A DNA stretch of 64,000 nucleotides, taken from assembly GCF_014596575.1 (NCBI RefSeq), contig NZ_NASZ01000010.1:1-64000 (forward strand), given 5' to 3'. Positions 16,965-24,885 of this stretch are shown here, one piece after another. How positions within the stretch are numbered: position 1 is the first letter of the stretch; every line of letters starts with the position of its first letter. Source of the stretch: Flavobacterium pokkalii. GTDB lineage: Bacteria; Bacteroidota; Bacteroidia; Flavobacteriales; Flavobacteriaceae. Below the pieces are notes generated by a model that saw only the letters and a program-made list of their open reading frames with translations, had not been told where the DNA came from and made no database searches. Position numbers and translations under genes: made by a program.

Positions 16965-17618
16965 CTAACTCAGTTTCACAAAAAGATTACTGGCAATTTT
17001 ATTCGAAATATTTAAAAGTTGCTCTCCCACTTTGATTCGAAGTGACAAATCGAAACTTTCTTTTCCCATAATTTCAATAGCAGAACCCAGAGCAATTCCC
17101 TGTTTGTCCAGGTATTTTAAAAACTCCGAAGAAGTATCTTTTACGCCTACGCAAATTCCTTTTTGCCCCTCGGCCAACTCTGACAATAATTGCTTTTCCA
17201 TTTTTGGCAAAAATCCCTGAGCATTTGGAATCGGGTCACCATGCGGATCTTCGGTAGGATTTCCTAAAAAATCGTCCAGTTTATTAATTAGTTTCTCGGA
17301 TTTGATATGTTCCAATTGTTCGGCAATATCATGCACCTCATCCCAGGAAAAATCCAGTTTTTCAACCAGAAAAACCTCCCACAAACGATGCTTACGCACA
17401 ATCATTTTGGCTTCTAATTTTCCTTTTTCGGTAAGGCTAACGCCCTGATATTTTTTATAATTCACCAAGTCTTTTTCAGACAGTTTCTTCAACATATCCG
17501 TTACCGAAGAAGCTTTGGTTTCCATCGCTTCCGAAATTGCATTGGTACTCACTCCGGAAGTAGAAACAACAGTTAAATGATAAATTGCTTTAAGGTAATT
17601 TTCTTCTGAAAAAGTCAT
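16965..17618 (-). CDS. DtxR/MntR-family metal-dependent transcriptional regulator
   Basis: 217 residues. An N-terminal winged helix (about 1-65: SEENYLKAIYHL, ISEAMETKASSVTDMLKKL) is followed by the metal-binding dimerisation domain (about 70-140: RKHRLWEVFLVEKL, HDIAEQLEHI, DPHGDPIP). A C-terminal SH3/FeoA-like domain (about 150-217) completes it. Such proteins bind Mn(II) or Fe(II) and repress uptake genes. It lies 78 bases downstream of the NRAMP gene in the same direction and convergent to feoAB. It is the obvious candidate regulator of the surrounding metal genes. Mn versus Fe preference cannot be told. Confidence 0.88.
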   Translation of the reverse strand: MTFSEENYLKAIYHLTVVSTSGVSTNAISEAMETKASSVTDMLKKLSEKDLVNYKKYQGVSLTEKGKLEAKMIVRKHRLWEVFLVEKLDFSWDEVHDIAEQLEHIKSEKLINKLDDFLGNPTEDPHGDPIPNAQGFLPKMEKQLLSELAEGQKGICVGVKDTSSEFLKYLDKQGIALGSAIEIMGKESFDLSLRIKVGEQLLNISNKIASNLFVKLS

Positions 17619-17696
17619 TGGATTGCAGATTTTAGATTGCAGATTTCATAAGCTGAAATAAATATCTTAATACTTGATACAACTTACTTAATACTT

Positions 17697-19568
17697 TTAT
17701 TTTTTAACAATCAACAAAGGTATCGAAATTTTATGTCTTAATTTATCTACCGTAGTCCCTAAGATTAAATCTTTAAAACCGGTATGCCCGTGTGTTCCCA
17801 TCACCAAAATATCAAAACCACCGCTGTTCACGATTTTCGGAATTACCTTTGTAGGTTTACCAAAACCTAACTGAATATTTACCTTGAAGCCGTTTTCAAA
17901 AAGCATTTTCTGATATTCTTTTAATAATTTCTCGTCAACTAAAGTTTCGTGGTCGTCAATATGTTCGCCATACACCATGGCTCCAACAGTTTCTACTACG
18001 TGAATTAAAGTATAATTGGCTTCTATTCCTCCTAATTCAAAAGCACTGTTCAATGCAATTTCATCAGCTGAAGAAAAATCAACAGAAACCGCAATATTCT
18101 TTTTGGTATAACTTTCTGATTTGGAAAAATGCAGTTTTAAATGGTGAGGTGAATGATTTTGAAAAGCAATTCTGGATTTCGCAATAAACGGTTTAAACAC
18201 AATGTAAAGCAACAAAATCAGAAAACCAAAAGCCAAAGGCACCACCGTCAACCACAGAACAATTGGATTTTCAGACACTTCCAACCAACCCTGAATTTCA
18301 TCAAAAACTAATTTGGCATTTAACGAAACAATAATAGTCGCAATAATCCAGGAAGCTATTTGTGTGATTTTTCCAATCTGGAACCCTTTCATTTTTTGTG
18401 CATCACTTACAAAATGAATCAGCGGAATAATCGCAAATCCTAATTGTAAACTCAACACCACCTGACTAAAGATTAACAACTCTCCTGTAACTTCTTCGCC
18501 AAAAATACTGATTACAATCACCGCCGGAACTATCGCTATCAATCGGGTTAAAATACGACGTACCCAAGGCTGGATTCGTAAATTCAAATAACCTTCCATT
18601 ACAATTTGTCCCGCCAAAGTTCCGGTAACGGTTGAACTTTGTCCGGCAGCAATTAATGCAACAGCAAATAAAATAGGTGCCCATTTTGTCCCTAATAAAG
18701 GTTGCAAAAACTTATGCGCATCCTGAATTTCGGCTACTTCATGCATTCCGCTTTTATAAAAAGTGGCTGCAGCCAAAATTAAAATCGCCGCATTAACAAA
18801 AAAGGCCAGATTCAATGCAATCGTCGAATCAATAAAATTATATTTCAAAGCCTGCCTGATTCCCATGGGAGTACGGTCGAATTTTCGGGTTTGTACTAAA
18901 GAAGAATGCAAATACAAATTGTGCGGCATCACCGTAGCACCAATAATTCCAATAGCAATATACAAAGCCGTATCAGTTGGCATCGAAGGAATTAATCCCA
19001 GAACTACTTTATCCATTTCCGGCTGGGCAAAAATCATTTCGAAAATAAAAGAAACTCCAATCACACTAACCAATGTAATGATAAAAGCCTCCATTTTTCG
19101 GATGCCTTTATTGATTAAAAACAATAACAAAAAAGTATCTAAAACCGTAATAAGTACGGCTTCAATAAGCGGAATTCCGAACAATAAATTAATCCCGATT
19201 GCCATCCCTAAAACCTCAGCCAAATCACAGGCTGCAATGGCAATCTCCGCCAGAAAATACAATATGTAATTGATAAAGGGCGAATAGGTTTCGCGTGAAG
19301 CCTGTGCCAAATCACGCTGGGTCACAATTCCTAATCGGGCACTTAAACTTTGCAACAACAAAGCCATGAGATTACTCATCAACAAAACCCAAAGTAGGGA
19401 ATAACCAAACTGGCTACCACCGGCAATGTCGGTAGCCCAGTTTCCCGGATCCATATAACCCACACTTATCAAATAAGCCGGGCCAAAAAAGGCCATTATT
19501 TTCCTAAAAACTGATTTTTTATTTTGTGTCGAAACGGACTGATGTACTTCTTCAAGTGATTTTCCCAT
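17697..19568 (-). CDS. mntH: NRAMP Mn(II)/Fe(II) transporter fused to a universal stress (UspA) domain
   Basis: 623 residues. The first 460 form an 11-helix NRAMP transporter with the metal-binding DPGN motif (residues 40-43) and MPHNLYLHS (214-222). The C-terminal 140 residues (about 480-623) are a UspA fold with an ATP-binding signature, MGTHGHTGFKDLILGTTVDK. Classical MntH has about 410 residues and lacks the tail. The Usp domain probably senses nucleotide, as seen in other transporter-Usp fusions. The promoter lies in a palindrome shared with the divergent receptor gene, and the DtxR-type regulator follows. Confidence 0.9.
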   Translation of the reverse strand: MGKSLEEVHQSVSTQNKKSVFRKIMAFFGPAYLISVGYMDPGNWATDIAGGSQFGYSLLWVLLMSNLMALLLQSLSARLGIVTQRDLAQASRETYSPFINYILYFLAEIAIAACDLAEVLGMAIGINLLFGIPLIEAVLITVLDTFLLLFLINKGIRKMEAFIITLVSVIGVSFIFEMIFAQPEMDKVVLGLIPSMPTDTALYIAIGIIGATVMPHNLYLHSSLVQTRKFDRTPMGIRQALKYNFIDSTIALNLAFFVNAAILILAAATFYKSGMHEVAEIQDAHKFLQPLLGTKWAPILFAVALIAAGQSSTVTGTLAGQIVMEGYLNLRIQPWVRRILTRLIAIVPAVIVISIFGEEVTGELLIFSQVVLSLQLGFAIIPLIHFVSDAQKMKGFQIGKITQIASWIIATIIVSLNAKLVFDEIQGWLEVSENPIVLWLTVVPLAFGFLILLLYIVFKPFIAKSRIAFQNHSPHHLKLHFSKSESYTKKNIAVSVDFSSADEIALNSAFELGGIEANYTLIHVVETVGAMVYGEHIDDHETLVDEKLLKEYQKMLFENGFKVNIQLGFGKPTKVIPKIVNSGGFDILVMGTHGHTGFKDLILGTTVDKLRHKISIPLLIVKK

Positions 19569-19590
19569 AATGAAACTTAAGTGATTAAGG

Positions 19591-19598
19591 CAAATATA
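19591..19598 (-). promoter_or_regulatory. -7 box (TATATTTG on minus strand) for mntH
   Basis: Minus-strand TATATTTG matches TAnnTTTG and lies 23 bases before the ATG at 19568. It is embedded in the palindrome at 19592-19607. Confidence 0.55.
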
Positions 19599-19607
19599 AT
19601 TATATTT
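19592..19607. promoter_or_regulatory. Perfect palindrome over the mntH promoter (candidate operator)
   Basis: AAATATAATTATATTT is a perfect 16-base palindrome overlapping the mntH -7 box, a position that would block transcription when a dimeric regulator binds. Low complexity makes chance occurrence possible in AT-rich DNA. Confidence 0.4.
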
Positions 19608-19629
19608 TTTTGTTACTTAAAATATAATT

Positions 19630-19645
19630 TTTAGCTTTGTCTAAA
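19630..19645. promoter_or_regulatory. Inverted repeat over the receptor-gene promoter (candidate operator)
   Basis: TTTAGCTTTGTCTAAA has matching TTTAG/CTAAA arms around six bases and overlaps the -7 box TAGCTTTG. The CTAA half-site recurs in the feoA upstream repeat. Confidence 0.4.
19632..19639 (+). promoter_or_regulatory. -7 box (TAGCTTTG) for the TonB-dependent receptor operon
   Basis: TAGCTTTG matches TAnnTTTG and lies 38 bases before the GTG start at 19677. Confidence 0.55.
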
Positions 19646-19676
19646 TTTTTAAAATAAATCAATCTAAAAATAAATT

Positions 19677-21929
19677 GTGAAAAAGCTAATTTTATTTATT
19701 TGCATATTATGGAGCCTATTAACGTTTGCTCAAACAGGCATCAAAGGAAGCATAACTTCCGGCGGTCAACCATTGACTTTTGCCAACATTTCGCTTAAAA
19801 ACACCAAAATTGCCACCATAAGTGATGCAAACGGTAATTTTTTACTCGAAAAATTCAAGCCCGGAAACCACGAAATCATAGTTTCTTATACCGGATTAAA
19901 AACTGAAATCCAGAAAATAAACGTTGCCGACAGCACTATTATCACCTTAGATTTTAATTTAAAAGAGAACAATACACTCGACGAAGTGGTGGTTACCGGA
20001 ACCCTCAAAGCAGTCAACCGACTGGAAAGCCCTGTTCCGGTTGAAGTGTACAAACCTGCTTTTTTCAAAAAAAATCCAACAGCCAATATTTTTGAAGCGC
20101 TACAAAATGTAAACGGTGTTAGACCACAGTTAAACTGCAATGTCTGCAACACAGGAGACATCCACATCAACGGATTAGAAGGACCTTACACCTTGGTTTT
20201 AATAGACGGAATGCCTATTGTTAGCGGACTTTCAACTGTTTACGGATTGTCCGGAATTCCAAATTCTTTACTGGAAAGAATAGAAATTGTCAAAGGCCCA
20301 GCTTCATCGCTCTACGGAAGTGAAGCTGTGGGTGGGCTGATTAATATTATTACCAAAAATCCAAATAATGCTCCTGTATTTTCAGCAGATGCATTTGCTA
20401 ATAGTTGGGGCGAACTCAATGTTGATTTAGGTTTCAAAGGAAATATTGGTAAAACAGCTTCGGTATTAACCGGAGTCAACTACTTTAATTACAGCAATCC
20501 CATTGACAACAACCACGACAATTTTACCGATGTTACTTTGCAGGATCGAATCTCCGTTTTTCAAAAATGGAATTTCAACCGAAAAAACAACAAACTATTC
20601 TCAATGGCGGGACGATTTTTCTATGAAGACCGTTGGGGAGGCGAAATGCAATGGGAAAAGAAATACCGCGGCGGAGATGAAATATATGGGGAAAGCATTT
20701 ATACCAAACGCTGGGAATTATTAGGAGCTTACGAACTTCCTATTGCCGAAAAAATGCTGTTTTCATTCTCTTATACGGATCACGACCAAAACTCCGTTTA
20801 TGGAAACATTCCTTATCTGGCGCAACAACGCATTGGTTTTGGACAACTAAGCTGGGACAAAAAAATCAACAATCATGATTTACTTTTCGGAACAGCCATT
20901 CGTTACCAATATTACAACGACAACACTCCGGCAACTCCTGAAAAAGACCAAAACTGGATCCCGAGTTTATTTGTACAGGATGAAATAAACCTCAGCGAAA
21001 AACATAAATTACTTTTAGGCGCGCGCTATGATTACAACAAAAATCACGGAAATATTTTCACGCCGAGACTTGCTTATAAATTAAAAATAAACGACAATAA
21101 CATTTTACGTTTCAACACCGGAACCGGTTTTAGAATTGTGAATCTTTTTACCGAAGAACACGCCGCCTTAACGGGTTCACGTGAAGTAATTGTTAAAGAA
21201 GAATTAAAACCGGAACGTTCATACAATGCCAACATCAATTATTTGAAAAAAATATTCACTAGAAACGGTAACTTCATCGGACTGGAAACCACAGCCTGGT
21301 ATACTTATTTTACTAATTCGATTATTCCGGACTATGATACCAATCCAAATCAGATTATCTATAAAAATTTAAATGGTTATGCGGTTACTAAAGGAATCAG
21401 TACCAATATCGATATGGTTTTCAATTCTGGTTTGAAACTTATTTTTGGAGCAACTTATATGGATGTTTCCAAAACAGAAGACGGAATTAAAACCCGTCAA
21501 ATGCTAACGGAAAAATTCACCGGAACATGGGCAATTTCTTATCGTATCAATAAATTATTTCTTGATGTAGATTACACCGGAAATCTCTATGGTCCCATGC
21601 GTTTGCCGACTTTAGGCGATTTAGACCCCAGAAAAGATTATTCACCTACCTGGAGTATTCAAAACATTCAGTTTACTTTCAATAAATTTAAAAATATTGA
21701 AATTTACGCCGGCGTGAAAAACCTGTTGAACTGGACGCCAAACAAAGGAAATCCATTTATTATTGCCAGAGCCAACGATCCATTTGACAAAAATGTACAA
21801 TATGACACTAACGGAAATGTTCAGGCAACTCCGGATAATCCTTATGCTTTAACTTTCGATCCTGGTTATGTTTACGGACCAAATCAGGGAATCAGAGGCT
21901 TTTTTGGACTTCGTTACACTTTAAAATAA
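19677..21929 (+). CDS. TonB-dependent outer-membrane receptor
   Basis: 750 residues. A signal peptide ends TFAQ. A carboxypeptidase-regulatory-like beta-sandwich (about 22-105) and the TonB box region (LDEVVVTGT) follow. The plug domain (about 115-230) has NCNVCNTGDIHINGLEG and VLIDGMPIVSG, and a 22-strand barrel ends FFGLRYTLK. It is not SusC-like (too short), so it more likely takes up a metal complex, siderophore or cobalamin-like ligand. Divergence from mntH and inverted repeats over its promoter suggest metal control. The plug's two-cysteine CNVC segment is notable. The start is GTG. The stop overlaps the next gene by one base. Confidence 0.88.
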   Translation: MKKLILFICILWSLLTFAQTGIKGSITSGGQPLTFANISLKNTKIATISDANGNFLLEKFKPGNHEIIVSYTGLKTEIQKINVADSTIITLDFNLKENNTLDEVVVTGTLKAVNRLESPVPVEVYKPAFFKKNPTANIFEALQNVNGVRPQLNCNVCNTGDIHINGLEGPYTLVLIDGMPIVSGLSTVYGLSGIPNSLLERIEIVKGPASSLYGSEAVGGLINIITKNPNNAPVFSADAFANSWGELNVDLGFKGNIGKTASVLTGVNYFNYSNPIDNNHDNFTDVTLQDRISVFQKWNFNRKNNKLFSMAGRFFYEDRWGGEMQWEKKYRGGDEIYGESIYTKRWELLGAYELPIAEKMLFSFSYTDHDQNSVYGNIPYLAQQRIGFGQLSWDKKINNHDLLFGTAIRYQYYNDNTPATPEKDQNWIPSLFVQDEINLSEKHKLLLGARYDYNKNHGNIFTPRLAYKLKINDNNILRFNTGTGFRIVNLFTEEHAALTGSREVIVKEELKPERSYNANINYLKKIFTRNGNFIGLETTAWYTYFTNSIIPDYDTNPNQIIYKNLNGYAVTKGISTNIDMVFNSGLKLIFGATYMDVSKTEDGIKTRQMLTEKFTGTWAISYRINKLFLDVDYTGNLYGPMRLPTLGDLDPRKDYSPTWSIQNIQFTFNKFKNIEIYAGVKNLLNWTPNKGNPFIIARANDPFDKNVQYDTNGNVQATPDNPYALTFDPGYVYGPNQGIRGFFGLRYTLK

Positions 21930-22432
21930 TGAAAAAACAAATCTTCATAGTACTACTTTTCTTCTGGGCAATTCCATCCGGTTTTGCCCAACTGAAAAGC
22001 TATACTTTTGAGGAAGCAGAACAATTAACCAAAGAAAACCCAAAACGTATTGTCGTTTTCATTCATACCAATTGGTGTAAATACTGCAAAATGATGGAGA
22101 ATTCCACTTTTAAAAACCCTGAAATTATCTCCATTCTCAACGACAACTTTTATTTTGTTACATTAGATGCCGAAACCAAAACGGATATCAGCTTTGAAAA
22201 TCATACTTTTAAATTCCAACCTACGGGACAAAACACGGGAATACATGAACTCGCAACCGCTTTAGCAACAATAGACGGACAAGTGGTTTATCCTACCCTC
22301 ACTATCTTAGACAGTGATTATTCAATTTTGTTTCAAAAACACTCTTATTTAAAAGCGGCAGAACTGATTACGATACTGGAAAAAACACAAGAAATAACTA
22401 TTTTTGGAAAGAATTCATTCCCAAATCCATGA
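21929..22432 (+). CDS. Secreted thioredoxin-like protein (DUF255/thioredoxin_7 type)
   Basis: 167 residues. A signal peptide ends GFAQ. The thioredoxin fold shows the active site HTNWCKYCKMM, a CxxC redox pair in the arrangement usual for periplasmic thioredoxin_7/SoxW-like proteins, plus VVYPTLTILD with the conserved cis-proline region. It could reduce or load the receptor encoded upstream, whose plug contains a CxxC segment; this is inference. The start overlaps the receptor stop (TAATG), and its own stop overlaps the next start (ATGA), so all three genes are coupled. Confidence 0.85.
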   Translation: MKKQIFIVLLFFWAIPSGFAQLKSYTFEEAEQLTKENPKRIVVFIHTNWCKYCKMMENSTFKNPEIISILNDNFYFVTLDAETKTDISFENHTFKFQPTGQNTGIHELATALATIDGQVVYPTLTILDSDYSILFQKHSYLKAAELITILEKTQEITIFGKNSFPNP

Positions 22433-23574
22433 AACACTACAACTACATTTTTACAGGAACTGGTCTGGCGGCTTTGATGACGGTCTATAAAATGACCCTT
22501 TCGGGAAAATTCACCAACAAAAGCATTTTGCTAGTTGATGAATCTTCAAAAAAAAACAATGATCGCACCTGGTGTTTTTGGAAAAAAGAACCAAGTATTT
22601 GGGAAGAAGTCATTACTCAAAAATGGGATTATGCTTTGTTTGCCAATGAAAATTTCAGACGCAATTTAAACTTAGAACCTTATCAATATTGCAAAATTAA
22701 AGGAATTGATTTCTATCAATTTGTTTTTGAAGCCCTTTCGAAAGCAAAAAACATCAGTTTTCTAAATGAAAAAGTAACCAACATTAACGAATTGGAAACT
22801 CATGTCTATGTTTCGACCGAAAATAAAGCTTTTACTTGTGACCAGGTTTTTAACAGCATTTACAATAAAGCAGCTTTGGAACAGCAAAGCAAATTTCCGG
22901 TTTTGCAACAGCATTTTATTGGATGGCAAATTCAATCCAAAGAAGCCGTATTTCAAGCTGAAGTACCCACTTTCATGGATTTTTCGGTTGCTCAAAAAGG
23001 CAATACGCGGTTTATGTATGTTTTGCCTTTTTCTGAAAATGAAGCTTTACTGGAATATACTTTGTTTTCACATTCGTTATTAGAAAATTCAGAATACGAA
23101 AATGAGATTGTAAATTACATTCAAAAACTCGGCATTAGCAATTATAAAATTATCGAAAAAGAGCAAGGCAGTATCCCGATGAGTTGTTATCCTTTTTGGA
23201 AAAAAAATACCAGAAGAGTACTGAATATAGGCACTGCAGGCGGATGGACCAAAGCCAGTACAGGCTATACTTTTAAAAATTCGGACAAATTATCTTCCAG
23301 ACTAATCCATTTTATTGAAACGGAAACCGATTTTAGAAAATTCCACCGCAAAAGCAAATTCTGGTTTTACGATTTGTTGTTATTAGACATATTGGACAAA
23401 GAAAACGAAAAAGGTTCCCGAATTTTCTCTTCCATGTTTAAAAAAGGAAATCCGGCATTAATTTTTAAATTTCTGGACGAAAAAACTTCATTAGTGGAAG
23501 ATATTCAGGTTATTTTAAAATGTCCAAAAACACTTTTCATTAAAGCCTTATTCCATTCGGTTCGTTATTTCTAG
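22429..23574 (+). CDS. Lycopene cyclase (CrtY-like) family protein
   Basis: 381 residues. The N-terminal FAD/NAD-binding motif YIFTGTGLAALMTVYKM and the cyclase signature NDRTWCFWKKEP match the lycopene beta-cyclase family. Later come FMDFSVAQKGNTRFMYVLPFSENEALLEYT and IGTAGGWTKASTGYTF, both typical of CrtY-type cyclases. These flavoproteins form beta-ionone rings at carotenoid ends. No other carotenoid gene is nearby and it is coupled by a 4-base overlap to a thioredoxin-like gene and a TonB receptor, so a different FAD-dependent role is possible. Confidence 0.8.
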   Translation: MKHYNYIFTGTGLAALMTVYKMTLSGKFTNKSILLVDESSKKNNDRTWCFWKKEPSIWEEVITQKWDYALFANENFRRNLNLEPYQYCKIKGIDFYQFVFEALSKAKNISFLNEKVTNINELETHVYVSTENKAFTCDQVFNSIYNKAALEQQSKFPVLQQHFIGWQIQSKEAVFQAEVPTFMDFSVAQKGNTRFMYVLPFSENEALLEYTLFSHSLLENSEYENEIVNYIQKLGISNYKIIEKEQGSIPMSCYPFWKKNTRRVLNIGTAGGWTKASTGYTFKNSDKLSSRLIHFIETETDFRKFHRKSKFWFYDLLLLDILDKENEKGSRIFSSMFKKGNPALIFKFLDEKTSLVEDIQVILKCPKTLFIKALFHSVRYF

Positions 23575-23645
23575 TTGGTAAAAAACAACTATCAAACTAT
23601 AACAAAACTTTATAATTCAGGATCATTAGTTCGATAGATTCTTTG

Positions 23646-23653
23646 TAACTTTG
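23646..23653 (+). promoter_or_regulatory. -7 box (TAACTTTG) for the bacilliredoxin gene
   Basis: TAACTTTG matches TAnnTTTG and lies 33 bases before the ATG at 23687. Confidence 0.65.
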
Positions 23654-23686
23654 CAAAACAATTTTACAAATTAAAACACAAAAGAT

Positions 23687-24097
23687 ATGTATCCACAAGA
23701 AATGGTAATCCCTATGCAAGCTGAATTAACAGCAGCAGGATTTCAAGATTTACATAGTGCTCAGGAAGTTGACAACGCTATCAAAGCAGAAGGAACTACA
23801 TTGGTAATTGTAAATTCTGTTTGCGGTTGCGCGGCTAGAAATGCACGTCCGGGAGCAAAAATGAGTTTAGAAGGAGCTAAAAAACCAGATCATTTAATCA
23901 CTGTTTTTGCAGGTGTTGACAAAGAAGCGGTTGATGCTGCCAGACAACACATGTTCCCATTTCCTCCATCTTCGCCTTCTATGGCTTTGTTTAAAAACGG
24001 AGAATTAGTTCACATGTTAGAGCGTCACCATATCGAAGGACGTCCTGCTGAAATGATTGCTGAGAACTTACAAGATGCTTACAACGAATTTTGCTAA
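23687..24097 (+). CDS. Bacilliredoxin (BrxA/BrxB, YphP/YqiW family)
   Basis: 136-residue cytosolic thioredoxin-fold protein with the CGC active site (residues 46-48, VNSVCGCAARNARPG), characteristic of the family that removes bacillithiol or low-molecular-weight thiols from proteins. PFPPSSPSMALFKNGE and HMLERHHIEGR are family-conserved. Length is normal. It is monocistronic with its own promoter and a terminator downstream. Confidence 0.92.
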   Translation: MYPQEMVIPMQAELTAAGFQDLHSAQEVDNAIKAEGTTLVIVNSVCGCAARNARPGAKMSLEGAKKPDHLITVFAGVDKEAVDAARQHMFPFPPSSPSMALFKNGELVHMLERHHIEGRPAEMIAENLQDAYNEFC

Positions 24098-24147
24098 TTT
24101 AAACGCAAAGGGCATCAAGTTTTACACAAAGTGCACAAAGAATATTT

Positions 24148-24186
24148 ACCGCAGTCCCGATAGCTTTCAGGATTGCGGTTTTTTGT
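24148..24186 (+). terminator. Terminator hairpin after the bacilliredoxin gene
   Basis: ACCGCA (24148-24153) and TGCGGT (24174-24179) close a stem that also pairs inner TCC and GGA; a T-run follows. Confidence 0.75.
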
Positions 24187-24219
24187 TTTAAACAATTAAG
24201 AATTAAGGAAATTAGATAT

Positions 24220-24352
24220 TGGTTTAAACGCAAAGGACACTAAGTTTTACGCAAAGAATTTTCAAAGCATTCTTAACTAAACTTAATTTCTTAATGGTTA
24301 TTAAAAACTTTATAAACTTTGCGAAAAACCTTTGCATCTTTGCGTTAATAAA
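24220..24352. repeat. Intergenic repeats: AAACGCAAAG and CCATTAAG families
   Basis: AAACGCAAAGGACACTAAG (from about 24228), then TTCTTAACTAAACTTAA and TTTCTTAATGG (24272-24297), then AACTTTGCGAAAAACCTTTG toward 24335 form an imperfect long inverted repeat. Shorter copies occur at about 24101-24140 and 24695-24750. A decayed copy lies at 155-235. Confidence 0.6.
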
Positions 24353-24354
24353 AT

Positions 24355-24687
24355 ATGAAAAAAGACCGCATAAATATCCACTTCACCGTTATAGAAAACG
24401 GAATCAAAATTCCCATTTCAACCCGTCATGGTCGTTATCCTAATTTAATGTTTTTGCTCAAAGACGAATTAATGCTTGAGAGTTTTGGAGAATGTGGCGG
24501 CGTGGGACGCTGTGCAACCTGCGTGGTAAAAACCAAAGAAATAAGGGGTAATTCAGCTATAAAAGACCGCAATGAGCCCGCAACCTTATCCAAATTAGGA
24601 TTTCACGAAACCAATATTCGTCTTTCCTGCCAAATATACATTACTGCTGATTTGAATGGAGCTGAAATTGAGATTTTGGAAATTTAG
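24355..24687 (+). CDS. Adrenodoxin-type [2Fe-2S] ferredoxin
   Basis: 110-residue electron carrier. The cluster ligands are Cys47, Cys53, Cys56 and Cys92, giving the C-x5-C-x2-C...C spacing of ISC/adrenodoxin-type ferredoxins (ECGGVGRCATC). It may serve iron-sulfur cluster assembly or a monooxygenase. The gene is flanked on both sides by intergenic repeats and has no obvious partner gene. Confidence 0.9.
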   Translation: MKKDRINIHFTVIENGIKIPISTRHGRYPNLMFLLKDELMLESFGECGGVGRCATCVVKTKEIRGNSAIKDRNEPATLSKLGFHETNIRLSCQIYITADLNGAEIEILEI

Positions 24688-24828
24688 ATTTTTGTTTAAA
24701 CACAAAGAACACAAAGCTTTCTTAACTAAACTTAATATCTTAATGGTTTCAAAAAATCTGTGTAATCCGTGTTAAAAAAAAGCCACAACATCAGTTGCAG
24801 CTTATTATCTATAAATACCCACATTACT

Positions 24829-24876
24829 TCGTGTGATTGCTTCGTTCCGATAGCTATCGGAACTCGCAATGACAAT
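24829..24876. repeat. Decayed GTCATTxCGA-family repeat
   Basis: GATTGCTTCGTTCCGATAGC runs into a perfect 20-base palindrome GTTCCGATAGCTATCGGAAC (24844-24863) and ends CTCGCAATGAC. It is nearly identical to the copy at 29573-29619. Confidence 0.8.
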
Positions 24877-24885
24877 TGGAGCGTC

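Noticed and set aside
19677..21929. SusC-type transporter
   Set aside because: 750 residues is too short for SusC (about 1000) and there is no SusD partner; the neighbours are metal and redox genes.
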